DNA of 64,000 nucleotides from Desulfosporosinus lacus DSM 15449 (lineage in GTDB: Bacteria; Bacillota; Desulfitobacteriia; Desulfitobacteriales; Desulfitobacteriaceae). A program made the position numbers and the translations under genes. The stretch is taken from assembly GCF_900129935.1 (NCBI RefSeq), contig NZ_FQXJ01000021.1, positions 16,155-80,154 on the forward strand, given 5' to 3'. Numbering within the stretch: position 1 is the stretch's first letter; every line of letters starts with the position of its first letter. Below are positions 44,745 through 53,911 of this stretch, one piece after another. Below the pieces are notes generated by a model that searched no databases, had not been told where the DNA came from, and saw only the letters and a list, made by a program, of their open reading frames with translations.

Positions 44745-44920
44745 CCTATAGATAAACCCAGCAAAAAACCTCCGCGTTTGCAGAGGTTAAGAATGCCAAA
44801 TGAATATCTTTCGGCGTAATCTTCCAACCTCGGCAGGACATTAAGCCTTTCGGCACCTGCTTTCTACAGCGGACATATTAAATTCCTGATAAGTTTATCC
44901 TATTTATAGAACACTGTCAA
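44745..44920 (-). promoter_or_regulatory. rplJ promoter and L10 leader with terminator-attenuator
   Basis: Promoter TTGACA (44915-44920), 17 nt, TAAACT (44892-44897). The leader contains the L10-binding region reading AGGTGCCGAAAGGC...CCTGCCGAGG (about 44824-44866) and ends with the hairpin AACCTCTGC/GCGGAGGTT (44767-44788) followed by a T run, 40 nt before rplJ. This matches the Firmicute L10 leader plan in which L10 or the L10-L12 complex favours termination. Confidence 0.9.
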
Positions 44921-44932
44921 GCACATCTGTGT

Positions 44933-45625
44933 TTAGACTGCTTTTGCAGGGTTAATGCGTACACCCGGTCCCATGGTAGAGGACACTGTGACACTCCGCA
45001 TGTATTGACCCTTGGCAGCTGCAGGCTTCGCTTTAAGCAAAGTTTCTCCTAACACGCGATAGTTTTCCAGTAGTTGTTCCACACCGAATGAGGCTTTACC
45101 GATTGGTGCATGTATAATGCCAGCCTTATCCGCACGGTATTCAATCTTACCAGCCTTAATTTCTTTGATCGCACGAGTTACATCAAGGGTAACCGTTCCA
45201 GTTTTCGGGTTTGGCATAAGGCCTTTAGGTCCGAGTACTCGACCTAGTTTACCAACCATTCCCATCATGTCTGGTGTTGCTACAACTACTTCAAAACCGA
45301 ACCAACCTTGTTCGATCTTGGCAATCATGTCTTCGGCTCCAACAAAGTCTGCTCCTGCCAATTCTGCTTCTTTGGCCTTTTCCCCTTTAGCAAATACCAA
45401 CACGGAGCGGGTTTTACCTGTTCCGTTCGGAAGTACAATGGCACCCCGAATTTGTTGATCTGCATGACGGGTATCAATGCCTAATTTGAAAGCAACTTCT
45501 ACAGTCTCATCAAACTTAGCTTTAGCGTTAGTCTTTACAATTGATAAAGCCTCTGTTGGTTCGTAGAGTGCAATACGATCAAATGATTTTACAGCCTCTT
45601 GATATTTTTTCCCTACTTTAGCCAT
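44933..45625 (-). CDS. rplA: 50S ribosomal protein L1
   Basis: 230 residues from [15 protein letters not shown] with AAGGAGG upstream; frame open to 45667. [19 protein letters not shown] is diagnostic. Forms the L1 stalk at the E site. Follows rplK. Confidence 0.97.
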   Translation of the reverse strand: MAKVGKKYQEAVKSFDRIALYEPTEALSIVKTNAKAKFDETVEVAFKLGIDTRHADQQIRGAIVLPNGTGKTRSVLVFAKGEKAKEAELAGADFVGAEDMIAKIEQGWFGFEVVVATPDMMGMVGKLGRVLGPKGLMPNPKTGTVTLDVTRAIKEIKAGKIEYRADKAGIIHAPIGKASFGVEQLLENYRVLGETLLKAKPAAAKGQYMRSVTVSSTMGPGVRINPAKAV

Positions 45626-45677
45626 TCTATTAACCTCCTTGTGGTTATGCGGGCTTAGCCCTCCCACAAAATTTCAC

Positions 45678-46106
45678 TTAACCTTCGACTACGTCGATTC
45701 CCATGCTCCGCGCTGTTCCTTCGATCATGCGCATTGCCGCTTCAATACTTGCTGCGTTTAAGTCCTTCATCTTAATGTCCGCTATTTCGCGTATCTTTGA
45801 TTTAGGAACGGCTGCAACTTTTTTGCGATTCGGTTCAGAAGAACCCGAATTAATATTAGCAGCTTTCTTAAGCAATACTGCTGCTGGTGGAGTTTTGGTA
45901 ATAAAGGTAAAGGAACGATCTTCGTATACAGTAATTTCTACCGGAATAATAAGCCCTGCTTGATCTTTCGTACGTTCATTGTACTCTTTGCAAAAGCCCA
46001 TAATATTAACGCCGTGCTGACCCAGAGCTGGACCAACCGGAGGTGCCGGTGTTGCCTTTCCTGCATTAATCGCTAATTTTACCAACCCAATTACTTTCTT
46101 TGCCAT
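45678..46106 (-). CDS. rplK: 50S ribosomal protein L11
   Basis: 142 residues: [38 protein letters not shown], and the C-terminal 23S-binding domain with [13 protein letters not shown]. An ATG two codons upstream (46112) is 5 nt after GGGGG; the ATG used is 11 nt after it and matches the usual N-terminus. Either is possible. Confidence 0.95.
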   Translation of the reverse strand: MAKKVIGLVKLAINAGKATPAPPVGPALGQHGVNIMGFCKEYNERTKDQAGLIIPVEITVYEDRSFTFITKTPPAAVLLKKAANINSGSSEPNRKKVAAVPKSKIREIADIKMKDLNAASIEAAMRMIEGTARSMGIDVVEG

Positions 46107-46140
46107 TGTCATTTACACCCCCTTGTTAGGATAACATTTA

Positions 46141-46668
46141 TTAGTCTAATTTTTGAACCTGTGCGAACTCAAGTTCAACGGGTGTCTCTCTTCCAAACAT
46201 AGATACCTCAACCCGCAGCTTTCCTTTGTCAGCAAGGATTTCTCGAACCACCCCAACAAAATCTTTGAACGGACCAGCAATAACCTGAACGCTTTGATTA
46301 ATATCAAAATCAATCCGAGTTTGAATCTCATCCATCCCCATTTGTTGTAAAATGGTTACAACCTCACTGTCAAGCAACGGAATAGGCTTAGTCCCAGAGC
46401 CAACGAACCCTGTTACTCCCGGAGTATTACGAACAACATACCATGAGTCATCCGTCATTTCCATCTCGACGAGGACGTAACCCGGATATACCTTGCGCTT
46501 GGTAATCTTTTGTTTACCATTTTTGAACTCAATTTCATCTTCCATGGGAACAAGCACTCGGAAAATCTTTTCTTCCATGTTCATAGATTCAACACGTTTT
46601 TCAAGATTCATCTTAACCTTGTTCTCATAGCCAGAATAGGTATGAATCACAAACCAATCTTTTGCCAT
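46141..46668 (-). CDS. nusG: Transcription termination/antitermination factor NusG
   Basis: 175 residues: NGN domain (WFVIHTYSGYENKVK, then PGYVLVEMEMTDDSWYVVRNTPGVTGFVG) and C-terminal KOW domain (VIAGPFKDFVGVVREI). Links polymerase to the ribosome or Rho. Between secE and rplK. Confidence 0.98.
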   Translation of the reverse strand: MAKDWFVIHTYSGYENKVKMNLEKRVESMNMEEKIFRVLVPMEDEIEFKNGKQKITKRKVYPGYVLVEMEMTDDSWYVVRNTPGVTGFVGSGTKPIPLLDSEVVTILQQMGMDEIQTRIDFDINQSVQVIAGPFKDFVGVVREILADKGKLRVEVSMFGRETPVELEFAQVQKLD

Positions 46669-46709
46669 TTCTCAGGGACCTCCTCAGACACTGCCGTTGA
46701 AACTTATGT

Positions 46710-46931
46710 TTAGGGCAGCAGCTTGGTCAAGGCCGCACTTAAACCGCTATCAACAATCCACATTAGAATGGATACAATTGCTACCGCAAAAAACACAACT
46801 ACTGTGTAGGTAAGCAACTGCCTGCGGCTTGGCCAATGAACTTTCTTGAGTTCGCTCAAAACCCCGCGGAAATACTCCATCGCCTTATCTTTCTGTCGCA
46901 GAGTATTGGCCGGTTTCTTCAACTCGCCCAT
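46710..46931 (-). CDS. secE: Protein translocase subunit SecE
   Basis: 73 residues: amphipathic EYFRGVLSELKKVHWPSRRQLL and one membrane helix (YTVVVFFAVAIVSILMWIV). The first in-frame codon is a GTG at 46934; the ATG after it is the more likely start. Clamp for SecY. Confidence 0.95.
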   Translation of the reverse strand: MGELKKPANTLRQKDKAMEYFRGVLSELKKVHWPSRRQLLTYTVVVFFAVAIVSILMWIVDSGLSAALTKLLP

Positions 46932-47013
46932 CACTTCACATCCTTACAGACATCCACATCATCGACTCCGTGACAACGCCTCCTGGCGTACATAAACCTT
47001 TGCAAAAAAAAAA

Positions 47014-47163
47014 TTACTTTGTTTCCTTATGCAGAGTGTGGCTCTTGCAAAACTTGCAAAACTTTTGAGTTTCCAAGCGATCTGGGTTATTTTTCTTATT
47101 TTTCATAGTAGCATAGTTACGGTGCTTGCAATCCGTACACGCTAAAATAATGCCAACACGCAT
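47014..47163 (-). CDS. rpmG: 50S ribosomal protein L33 (zinc-type)
   Basis: 49 residues read from sequence: [18 protein letters not shown], a [11 protein letters not shown] segment, then [16 protein letters not shown]2-C twice gives the zinc-binding form. Upstream of secE as in most Firmicutes, with its own promoter. Confidence 0.97.
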   Translation of the reverse strand: MRVGIILACTDCKHRNYATMKNKKNNPDRLETQKFCKFCKSHTLHKETK

Positions 47164-47219
47164 TCACGAACACCTCCCGGACAACGGTAGGACGCTGTAT
47201 TTTTTCCATTACTCAAAAT

Positions 47220-47248
47220 ACTTTATCATAAGATAATTTTACTGTCAA
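47220..47248 (-). promoter_or_regulatory. rpmG-secE-nusG promoter
   Basis: TTGACA (47243-47248), 17 nt, TAAAGT (47220-47225) on the minus strand, 57 nt before rpmG. Confidence 0.75.
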
Positions 47249-47414
47249 GAAAAAACATCTTATGAAGAAAACTTGGCTGACGCTGGCTTGACTCGCTTAG
47301 GACGGACGAGTGCCCCTGTAGTCAAGACTCAACCAATATGGTTTAGATTTGAACACCGCCATGAATGGCAAGTTTCAGGGATGGTGATATGTTATACTTT
47401 CTAACCAGTATAAC

Positions 47415-47436
47415 AAAAAAGACAGCTTTGCTGTCT
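47415..47436 (-). terminator. Terminator after tRNA-fMet
   Basis: AGACAGC, AAA loop, GCTGTCT then TTTTT on the minus strand, 11 nt beyond the tRNA 3' end. Confidence 0.9.
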
Positions 47437-47446
47437 AAATCATACT

Positions 47447-47521
<75 letters not shown>

Positions 47522-47634
47522 ACGTACCGCTTTAGTTGTCCTGTGTGATCACTACACTTGTCAGCCCTTGTGAAGTTACCATGCAGTTATAAATGTTTAT
47601 TGCTAAATTATTTCATGCAATCCTCATTAAGTCA

Positions 47635-47710
47635 TGGAGCCGATGGCAGGACTCGAACCTGTAACCTGCTGATTACAAATCAGCTGCTCTACCAATTGAG
47701 CTACATCGGC
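47635..47710 (-). tRNA. tRNA-Thr (TGT)
   Basis: 76 nt with encoded CCA: acceptor GCCGATG/CATCGGC, D arm GCTCAATTGGTAGAGC, anticodon loop TTTGTAA within CTGAT/ATCAG, T arm CAGG TTCGAGT CCTG. Transcribed with the initiator tRNA downstream (113-nt gap). Confidence 0.97.
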
Positions 47711-47762
47711 ACTAATTCCCGTGTGCGACAATCATCACCCCAAGGCACTTACGTAGTTTACC

Positions 47763-47805
47763 ATTTCTTTATTGATAATGCAAGTCTTTTTATCAATAAA
47801 GAAAT
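47763..47805. repeat. 16-bp perfect hairpin between sigH and tRNA-Thr
   Basis: ATTTCTTTATTGATAA at 47763-47778 and its inverse complement at 47790-47805, 11-nt loop. 9 nt beyond the sigH stop codon. No clear U-tract; probably a sigH 3'-end structure or weak terminator. Confidence 0.7.
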
Positions 47806-47813
47806 ATGTAAAT

Positions 47814-48464
47814 TTATCCATCTCTCCGTTCAAGATATCGTTCGAGCTTTCTCTTAACCCGTTGCAACGCGTTATCGATTGATTTCACATGTCTTCTCAG
47901 GTCTACAGCAATTTCTTGATAAGATTTGCCTTCCAAGTATGACATAAGTACTTTCCACTCTAAAGAACTAAGAATTTCGCCCATTTTTTCTTCAATGTCG
48001 TCAAATTCTTCCCGACTGATGATTAGTTCTTCAGGATCTGTGATTCGGGTTCCCGAGATTACATCGAGCAGAGTCCTGTCCGAATCTTCGTCATAAATGG
48101 GTTTGTTCAAGGAAACATATGAGTTTAACGGAATATGTTTTTGCCTTGTCGCAGTTTTAATCGCAGTAATTATCTGTCGTGTGATACATAATTCAGCAAA
48201 GGCTCTAAAGGAAGAGAGTTTGTCCCCGCGAAAATCTCGTATTGCCTTATAGAGTCCAATCATACCCTCTTGGATAATATCTTCACGATCAGCGCCAATA
48301 AGAAAGTAAGAACGTGCTTTAGCTCTAACAAAGTTTTTATATTTGTTAATTAGATACTCCAGTGCTGCAGCGTCGCCTTCCTTGGCAAGCTCAACCACCT
48401 CTTCATCCACGATAACGTCGATGATTTCGCACTCCGGTAGTTCTGGTTGGGCTTGAAGAGTCAA
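47814..48464 (-). CDS. sigH: RNA polymerase sporulation/transition-state sigma factor SigH
   Basis: 216 residues. Region 2 (NFVRAKARSYFLIGADREDIIQEGMIGLYKAIRDF) is almost that of Bacillus Spo0H, and region 4 has SYQEIAVDLRRHVKSIDNALQRVKRKL. Directs stationary-phase and early sporulation genes. The TTG at 48464 has GGGGGG 6 nt upstream and gives the family length; a TTG at 48503 has none. Confidence 0.95.
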   Translation of the reverse strand: MTLQAQPELPECEIIDVIVDEEVVELAKEGDAAALEYLINKYKNFVRAKARSYFLIGADREDIIQEGMIGLYKAIRDFRGDKLSSFRAFAELCITRQIITAIKTATRQKHIPLNSYVSLNKPIYDEDSDRTLLDVISGTRITDPEELIISREEFDDIEEKMGEILSSLEWKVLMSYLEGKSYQEIAVDLRRHVKSIDNALQRVKRKLERYLERRDG

Positions 48465-48536
48465 GTTGATCCCCCCTACAATGTCGTCACGAAGAAGACG
48501 CAATCTCGGCTAGCCCTCGTCCACGAGAACATCCTC

Positions 48537-48566
48537 ATTATACTCGACCCTAAAGAAAAGCGTCAA
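48537..48566 (-). promoter_or_regulatory. sigH promoter
   Basis: TTGACG (48561-48566), 18 nt, TATAAT (48537-48542) on the minus strand: a sigmaA-type promoter about 70 nt before the start codon. Confidence 0.8.
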
Positions 48567-48658
48567 GGCGAAGTTTTGGTTGTTCTGTCGCTATTCGTGA
48601 GGTTCTAGATCGAGATACGAATTCAAGGTTCCAAATTATGTGAAAAATAAAGCTTCTG

Positions 48659-48708
48659 GATATGGCAAATAGTGCGGAAGTACACAATAAATTCACATTT
48701 GCCATATC
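48659..48708. repeat. 12-bp inverted repeat in the rlmB-sigH gap
   Basis: GATATGGCAAAT (48659-48670) and ATTTGCCATATC (48697-48708) flank 26 nt. It may be the rlmB transcript end, though no long T run follows. The remaining part of this 298-nt gap holds only the sigH promoter. Confidence 0.6.
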
Positions 48709-48762
48709 TCCTTGGGAAAGTTCAGTTAACTCATATTTTGGTAATTTAAGTAATAATAACTT

Positions 48763-49512
48763 TTAATTGGAGTGGATTCTCTGTCTGAGAACTTCATAAA
48801 GCATGACAGATCCAGCAACGCTAGCGTTTAAGGAAGTGATCTTTCCTTTCATAGGCAGGCTTACAATCTCATCACAATTTTCTCGGAGTAAACGGCTTAT
48901 TCCTTTACCTTCGCTACCAATTACGATTACCCGCGGACCTGTTAGATCTGCCTTGAAAGCATCTTTTCCTCCTGCTTCAGCACCGGAAACCCAACATCCC
49001 TTTTTCTTTAAATCGTTTAAAGTTTGAACCAAATTACTAACGCGAGCTACCCTGACATGTTCAACAGCCCCAGCGGATGTCTTGGCTACCGTTCCTGTTA
49101 AGGCTACGCTTCTCCGCTTGGGGATAATAACCCCGTGGGCCCCTACAGCGTCTACAGTCCTTAACAAAGCCCCCAGATTATGAGGGTCTTCGATCTCATC
49201 CAGCATTAAGATAAACGGGGCCTCTTGCCGCTCCTCAGCTAAGGCCAGAATGTCCTCTATACTTGCATACTCCCTCGCTGCCACATAGGCCAGCATTCCC
49301 TGGTGCCGTTCACGATTTGTTAAACGGTCAAGAGTCTGACGATCCACAAATTGGTAAGGAATATTTCGTTCATGCAATAACGAGATAATTTCTTGATTTC
49401 GGCTACCCGCACCTTCCGTGACAAGAAGAACTTTATTAACGGGTTTTCCGCTTTTCAGAAGTTCCACCACAGGATTTTTCCCATAAACCATTTCTTCGTT
49501 CAAGTAGTTCAC
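48763..49512 (-). CDS. rlmB: 23S rRNA (guanosine-2'-O-)-methyltransferase RlmB (TrmH/SPOUT family)
   Basis: 249 residues. N-terminal substrate-binding domain (VYGKNPVVELLKSG), then the SPOUT knot: LDEIEDPHNLGALLRTVDAVG, VIVIGSEGKGISRLL, and SLNASVAGSVMLYEVLRQR, the three conserved TrmH motifs. Methylates G2251 in E. coli numbering. Starts with GTG; a TTG and an ATG within the first eight codons are alternatives. Confidence 0.93.
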   Translation of the reverse strand: MNYLNEEMVYGKNPVVELLKSGKPVNKVLLVTEGAGSRNQEIISLLHERNIPYQFVDRQTLDRLTNRERHQGMLAYVAAREYASIEDILALAEERQEAPFILMLDEIEDPHNLGALLRTVDAVGAHGVIIPKRRSVALTGTVAKTSAGAVEHVRVARVSNLVQTLNDLKKKGCWVSGAEAGGKDAFKADLTGPRVIVIGSEGKGISRLLRENCDEIVSLPMKGKITSLNASVAGSVMLYEVLRQRIHSN

Positions 49513-49594
49513 TTCTTTCTATATCGAGGGTTTTTATTTTTCCACAACTGCAGACGCCTTGTCGACAGACTCCAGTTTCTTCACCAAACTGCAT

Positions 49595-50086
49595 TTAGCC
49601 AACTAATACATATTTCACAAACCTATAACCAATGTTTTCGTAGTTTTGTAAATTGCTGGAAGATACTAATTTCCACGCTTTATTCTTATCTAAATTAACG
49701 AAATATTTATCTGCTACATATTTTTCCTCAATTTTAGTTACATATGCTTCAGTACAAGATGCTAAAAGTTGAGAATATACCGATTCCCCGCCCACCACAA
49801 AAACATCGTCCGTATCATACTTTTCCAGTTCAGAGTACAGTTCATCCAGAGAACGACATAATGTTACCTTTTCGTTGTTAAAGTGCTCACTCTTACTTAG
49901 AACAATATTAACTCTGTCTTTTAGAGGTTCTTGTCCCGGCAATGACTCAAATGTCTCTCTTCCCATAATCACGACTTTACCTAAAGTCATTTGCTTAAAA
50001 AACTTCATGTCCTCAGGAATTCGTTTTAACAAATTCCCTCTGTACCCAATTCCCCAATTCAAATCTACGGCTGCAATAGCTTTCAT
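49595..50086 (-). CDS. folA: Dihydrofolate reductase
   Basis: 163 residues: AAVDLNWGIGYRGNLL at the N-terminus (folate site), GKVVIMGRETFESL (NADPH site), and VFVVGGESVYSQLL. Regenerates tetrahydrofolate consumed by ThyA. 12 nt after thyA; the pair is visibly AT-richer than mrnC and rlmB on either side. Confidence 0.94.
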   Translation of the reverse strand: MKAIAAVDLNWGIGYRGNLLKRIPEDMKFFKQMTLGKVVIMGRETFESLPGQEPLKDRVNIVLSKSEHFNNEKVTLCRSLDELYSELEKYDTDDVFVVGGESVYSQLLASCTEAYVTKIEEKYVADKYFVNLDKNKAWKLVSSSNLQNYENIGYRFVKYVLVG

Positions 50087-50098
50087 AAACTCTCCTTT

Positions 50099-50929
50099 TC
50101 AAATAGCAACGGGAATATTTTTAATTTGTAGACCGCTTTGGTAACCCTCTAACACAAAATCCCCAACTTTAAAGTCATAAAAGTCTTTTCTATCTTTGTT
50201 AATTAATAACTTGGGTGCTGGAAATGGGGCCCTTTGAATTAGTTCTGTAATTAACGGTATATGCCTGTCGTATATGTGGGCATCCGCAATAACATGTACC
50301 AATTCTCCAACCTCCAGGTTGCTAACTTGAGCCAACATATGTACAAGAATCGCATACTGACATACGTTCCAGTTATTTGCAACCAGTATGTCTTGAGAAC
50401 GTTGATTTAATACGGCGTTAAGCTTCCTTCCAGTAACATTTAGGGTCAGGCTGTAAGCACAAGGATATAAGTTCATTTCATGCAAATCACTGTGATTATA
50501 CATATTAACCATAATTCTTCTGCTATACGGATTATGTCTCAAGTCATACAGTACCCTGTCGACCTGATCAAATTCCCCTTCACGGTACTGATGTTTGACA
50601 CTCAATTGATATCCGTATGCTTTTCCAATTGACCCATCTTCATCAGCCCAACTATTCCAAATATCGCTGTTCAGATCCTTGATATTATTAGATTTCTTTT
50701 GCCAAATCCATAGTAACTCATCGATCGCCGCTACTAAGTTTGTGGGTCTCAATGTAAGAATTGGAAACTCTTCCGAAAGATCGTATCTATTGATTGCGGC
50801 AAATTTCTTAACAGTATTAGCCGGTCTGCCATCATCCCATTTGGCTCTGACAACCTCACCCTCAGAAGAAATCCCGTTTTCAAGAATATCAGTACACATC
50901 GCAATAAAAATATTATCCGCTTTACTCAC
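50099..50929 (-). CDS. thyA: Thymidylate synthase ThyA
   Basis: Makes dTMP from dUMP with methylene-tetrahydrofolate. 276 residues from a GTG 6 nt after GAGGGG; an ATG at 50947 is in frame but lacks a ribosome site. The catalytic Cys157 lies in LYPCAYSLTL, with Ala where E. coli has His in PCH; NQRSQD and the ADAHIYDRH segment bind dUMP. This variant is common in Clostridia. Forms a two-gene unit with folA inside the cysS-mrnC-rlmB order. Confidence 0.94.
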   Translation of the reverse strand: MSKADNIFIAMCTDILENGISSEGEVVRAKWDDGRPANTVKKFAAINRYDLSEEFPILTLRPTNLVAAIDELLWIWQKKSNNIKDLNSDIWNSWADEDGSIGKAYGYQLSVKHQYREGEFDQVDRVLYDLRHNPYSRRIMVNMYNHSDLHEMNLYPCAYSLTLNVTGRKLNAVLNQRSQDILVANNWNVCQYAILVHMLAQVSNLEVGELVHVIADAHIYDRHIPLITELIQRAPFPAPKLLINKDRKDFYDFKVGDFVLEGYQSGLQIKNIPVAI

Positions 50930-50996
50930 TATAGACCCCTCACTCATACATAATAATTATATATTCGCACACCTAGCATTCCGATCATCTTCTTAA

Positions 50997-51440
50997 CTAA
51001 ATCTCCTTATCCAGCTCCATCAGGAATGCTCCCTTAGATTGTTTAAGTTTATTAGGCAATTCTTCATGGTGAAGCATTTCGTCCACTTTATCAAACGCCC
51101 ACCGCATACGATCTGTTTGTCCGCTTAATTGCCAATAACCCACTAGGCTTTCAAACCCTGTTGCATGTCGATAGGTTACAACATCTACATTTTTAGGATG
51201 CCCGCCCTTGGTATTCCGCCCGCGCATAACAACCTGCTGCTCAACCTCATCAAGATCGGGCAGAAGCACATGCAAAACCTGGGCTTGAGTACTGGCCCGA
51301 ACATAGCTGATCGCCTGTTTATGAAGTTCCTTGACCTTTTCATGCCCCAATTCCAGCAAATGTGTACGAACCCAAAGTTCATAGACTGCATCTCCTAAAT
51401 AAGCTAGAGTTAAGGCATTCATTTCCTGCCAATTTCGCAT
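50997..51440 (-). CDS. mrnC: Mini-ribonuclease III
   Basis: 147 residues, an RNase III catalytic domain without the dsRNA-binding domain: LTLAYLGDAVYELWVRTHLL carries the conserved acidic site, and GYWQLSGQTDR the second half. In Bacillus it matures the 23S rRNA ends. 14 nt after cysS. Confidence 0.95.
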   Translation of the reverse strand: MRNWQEMNALTLAYLGDAVYELWVRTHLLELGHEKVKELHKQAISYVRASTQAQVLHVLLPDLDEVEQQVVMRGRNTKGGHPKNVDVVTYRHATGFESLVGYWQLSGQTDRMRWAFDKVDEMLHHEELPNKLKQSKGAFLMELDKEI

Positions 51441-51454
51441 AAGTCACCTTTCAA

Positions 51455-52888
51455 TTATTTCTTTATTTGCCACCTTGCACCTTGCGGTGTATCCTCGATA
51501 ATAATTCCTTTTTCTTTCAGAACATCGCGAATAAAGTCAGCCATTTCCCAATCCTTTTTTTGGCGTGATTTTGAACGGATTTGCAAGACGGCATCCATAA
51601 CCTGGGTTAATATCTCATCGTTTTCAATATGAACTTGAGCCGGATGAAGCAAGTCAAAACCTAAAACATCTCCAAGCTCCACTAAAGTCCTTTGGGCTTC
51701 TGCCAATTCTTCCGAAGGTACAGGATTCTCCTGAACATACCCATTCATCGTTTTAGCCAGTTCAAAGAGCGCTGCATAAGCTAGTGCTGAATTAAAATCA
51801 TCATCCATTGCCTTTTCAAACGCTTCACGCGCCTCTTTAGAAGCCTTTAACAACTCAGCTTGGCTCTGCTGGTTTTTGGCAGAGCCTTCCCTGCCCAGGG
51901 CCTCTTGTGCCAAACGGACACTGGTTTGCAACCGTTCCAATCCCTTTTGGGCCATAATTAAGTTTTGGTCATTAAAATCCAGGGGACTGCGATAATGAGT
52001 TCCCAGTAAATAAAAGCGAATGACTTCTCCCGGAGAATTCACTAACAACTCGCGAATGGTGAAAAAATTGCCCAAGGACTTAGACATCTTTTCTTGATTA
52101 ATAGTAAGAAACGCATTGTGCATCCAATACCGGGCGAAGGTCTTTCCTTTCAAATAACCTTCCGTTTGGGCAATCTCATTTTCATGATGTGGGAATGCGA
52201 GGTCCTCCCCCCCACCATGAATATCAAATCCTGCCCCTAAATATTTTAACGACATAGCTGTACACTCGATGTGCCAGCCTGGACGCCCCTTACCCCAAGG
52301 ACTTTCCCAAAAAGGCTCTCCGGGTTTAGCCTTTTTCCAAAGTGCAAAATCCATCGGGTGTCGTTTGCGCTCATCGACTTCAACTCTTGCTCCTGCCTTC
52401 ATATCTTCAAGCGTTCTGCCAGACAGCTTCCCGTAATTAGGAAAATGATCTACCGCAAAGTAAACATCCCCCTCCACTTCATAACCTAGGCCTGAATCAA
52501 TAAGACCTTGAATAATCTCGATCATTTCAGGAATATGTTCTGTCGCCTTGGGGTGAACGGTTGCCGGTAACAGGTTGAGTGCTTCGGCATCTTTAAAGTA
52601 CTCCTCAATATATTTTTGGCCCAAGGCCAAAGGGTCCATCCCTTCAATGTTACCTCGTTGAATAATTTTATCATCCACGTCCGTAAAATTCTGGACATAA
52701 CGAACATCATATTTTTTATATAAAAAATAACGCCTAATCATGTCAAATACAACAAACATTCTTGCATTTCCCGCATGGAAGTAATTATAGGTTGTCGGGC
52801 CGCATACATACATAGCAACTTTCCCGCTCTCTCTGGGCTTAAACTCCTCTTTTTGCCGAGTCATGGTGTTGTATAATTTCAAAGACAT
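51455..52888 (-). CDS. cysS: Cysteinyl-tRNA synthetase
   Basis: 477 residues. Class I synthetase: the HIGH-like motif HAGNA follows [10 protein letters not shown] (Cys29 is a zinc ligand), further zinc ligands lie in WHIECTAMS and [14 protein letters not shown], and KMSKSLGN is the KMSKS loop. Its first 50 nt overlap the end of cysE, so the two are coupled and share T-box control. Confidence 0.97.
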   Translation of the reverse strand: MSLKLYNTMTRQKEEFKPRESGKVAMYVCGPTTYNYFHAGNARMFVVFDMIRRYFLYKKYDVRYVQNFTDVDDKIIQRGNIEGMDPLALGQKYIEEYFKDAEALNLLPATVHPKATEHIPEMIEIIQGLIDSGLGYEVEGDVYFAVDHFPNYGKLSGRTLEDMKAGARVEVDERKRHPMDFALWKKAKPGEPFWESPWGKGRPGWHIECTAMSLKYLGAGFDIHGGGEDLAFPHHENEIAQTEGYLKGKTFARYWMHNAFLTINQEKMSKSLGNFFTIRELLVNSPGEVIRFYLLGTHYRSPLDFNDQNLIMAQKGLERLQTSVRLAQEALGREGSAKNQQSQAELLKASKEAREAFEKAMDDDFNSALAYAALFELAKTMNGYVQENPVPSEELAEAQRTLVELGDVLGFDLLHPAQVHIENDEILTQVMDAVLQIRSKSRQKKDWEMADFIRDVLKEKGIIIEDTPQGARWQIKK

Positions 52889-53531
52889 TGTATCGACTCT
52901 CCTCTTCCTTTAATCTTTGTTCCAAATATTCCACACGTTGCATTAGGCATCTCAGCATCTCATTGACTGGATCCGGAAGGTCATCGTGTCTTAAATCAGG
53001 ATCTTTAATCGGCACCCCATGGTGGAGGACAATCCGCCCCGGCACACCTACCACTGTAGTATCACTGGGAACAGGCTTATTAACAACCGACCCAGCTCCA
53101 ATTTTTACATTATCTCCAACTTTAAAGGAACCTAATACCCTGGCCCCCGCTCCAATGACTACATTGTTCCCTATAGTCGGATGCCTTTTTCCTTTTTCTT
53201 TGCCTGTCCCGCCTAAAGTAACTCCTTGATACAGGGTAACATTGTCCCCGACCTCCGCAGTTTCGCCGATGACCACCCCCGTTCCATGGTCAATGAAAAG
53301 CCCTTGCCCTATCTTTGCACCCGGATGGATTTCTATTCCTGTTAAAAAGCGGGAAAGCTGAGAGATCATGCGCGGGATGAGGATCAGATTGCGAAGGTAC
53401 AGCCAATGAGCCATTCGGTGGAAAAGCACAGCATGAAACCCAGGATAACAAAATACAACCTCCCAAATACTTCTTGCTGCAGGATCTCGTTCAAAAATCA
53501 CTTGTATATCGCGTTTCATCTGTCCAAACAT
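52839..53531 (-). CDS. cysE: Serine O-acetyltransferase
   Basis: 230 residues, hexapeptide left-handed beta-helix: the N-terminal helical part includes [14 protein letters not shown], then [34 protein letters not shown] and [16 protein letters not shown]. Catalytic His/Asp pair in IDHGTG. First step of cysteine synthesis; sits behind the cysteine T-box. Confidence 0.96.
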   Translation of the reverse strand: MFGQMKRDIQVIFERDPAARSIWEVVFCYPGFHAVLFHRMAHWLYLRNLILIPRMISQLSRFLTGIEIHPGAKIGQGLFIDHGTGVVIGETAEVGDNVTLYQGVTLGGTGKEKGKRHPTIGNNVVIGAGARVLGSFKVGDNVKIGAGSVVNKPVPSDTTVVGVPGRIVLHHGVPIKDPDLRHDDLPDPVNEMLRCLMQRVEYLEQRLKEEESRYNVFEIIQHHDSAKRGV

Positions 53532-53589
53532 CTTAGCTTCACCCTTTTCCCGAAAATATTACCAGACATCAACTTAACTTTATAATGGA

Positions 53590-53850
53590 TCTAAATACAA
53601 AAAAGCGGAACCTTTCGTCCAGAGACGAAAGGTTCCGCGGTCCCACTCTGTTTGAACGACATGTCGTTCCAGCTCAAAGCTTTAACGCAGCCAATACGGA
53701 TTGAAATACTTCAAATTTCTTCCAATCAACTCCGAGACGCACTTCCAAATACTCCTTGCAAATGGCTTCCACTATCCCATTCTCGCTAGTCGCAATTCCT
53801 CTTTGTACTCTTTCTCATCATCGTCCTAAATCATAATTGAGTTATAAAAC
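53590..53850 (-). promoter_or_regulatory. T-box leader of cysE-cysS (tRNA-Cys responsive)
   Basis: The T-box sequence AGAGTGGGACCGCGG (53635-53649) is followed by a 15-bp perfect terminator stem (53605-53619 with 53624-53638) and a T run. Upstream on the minus strand are the stem I elements GATGATGAGAAAGAGTA and AGCGAG...TAGTGGAAGC. The 3' side of stem I reads GGAAGTGCGTC, giving TGC (Cys) as the likely specifier codon. Uncharged tRNA-Cys would pair with the T-box and prevent termination. Confidence 0.92.
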
Positions 53851-53865
53851 TATAGTTTGAATCCC

Positions 53866-53894
53866 ATTATAAGGCAGTCTGCAAACTCTGTCAA
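53866..53894 (-). promoter_or_regulatory. Consensus promoter of the cysE T-box operon
   Basis: TTGACA (53889-53894), 17 nt, TATAAT (53866-53871) on the minus strand: a perfect sigmaA match. It lies just past the gltX stop codon. Confidence 0.92.
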
Positions 53895-53911
53895 TCACTG
53901 GGTTGGCCGGT

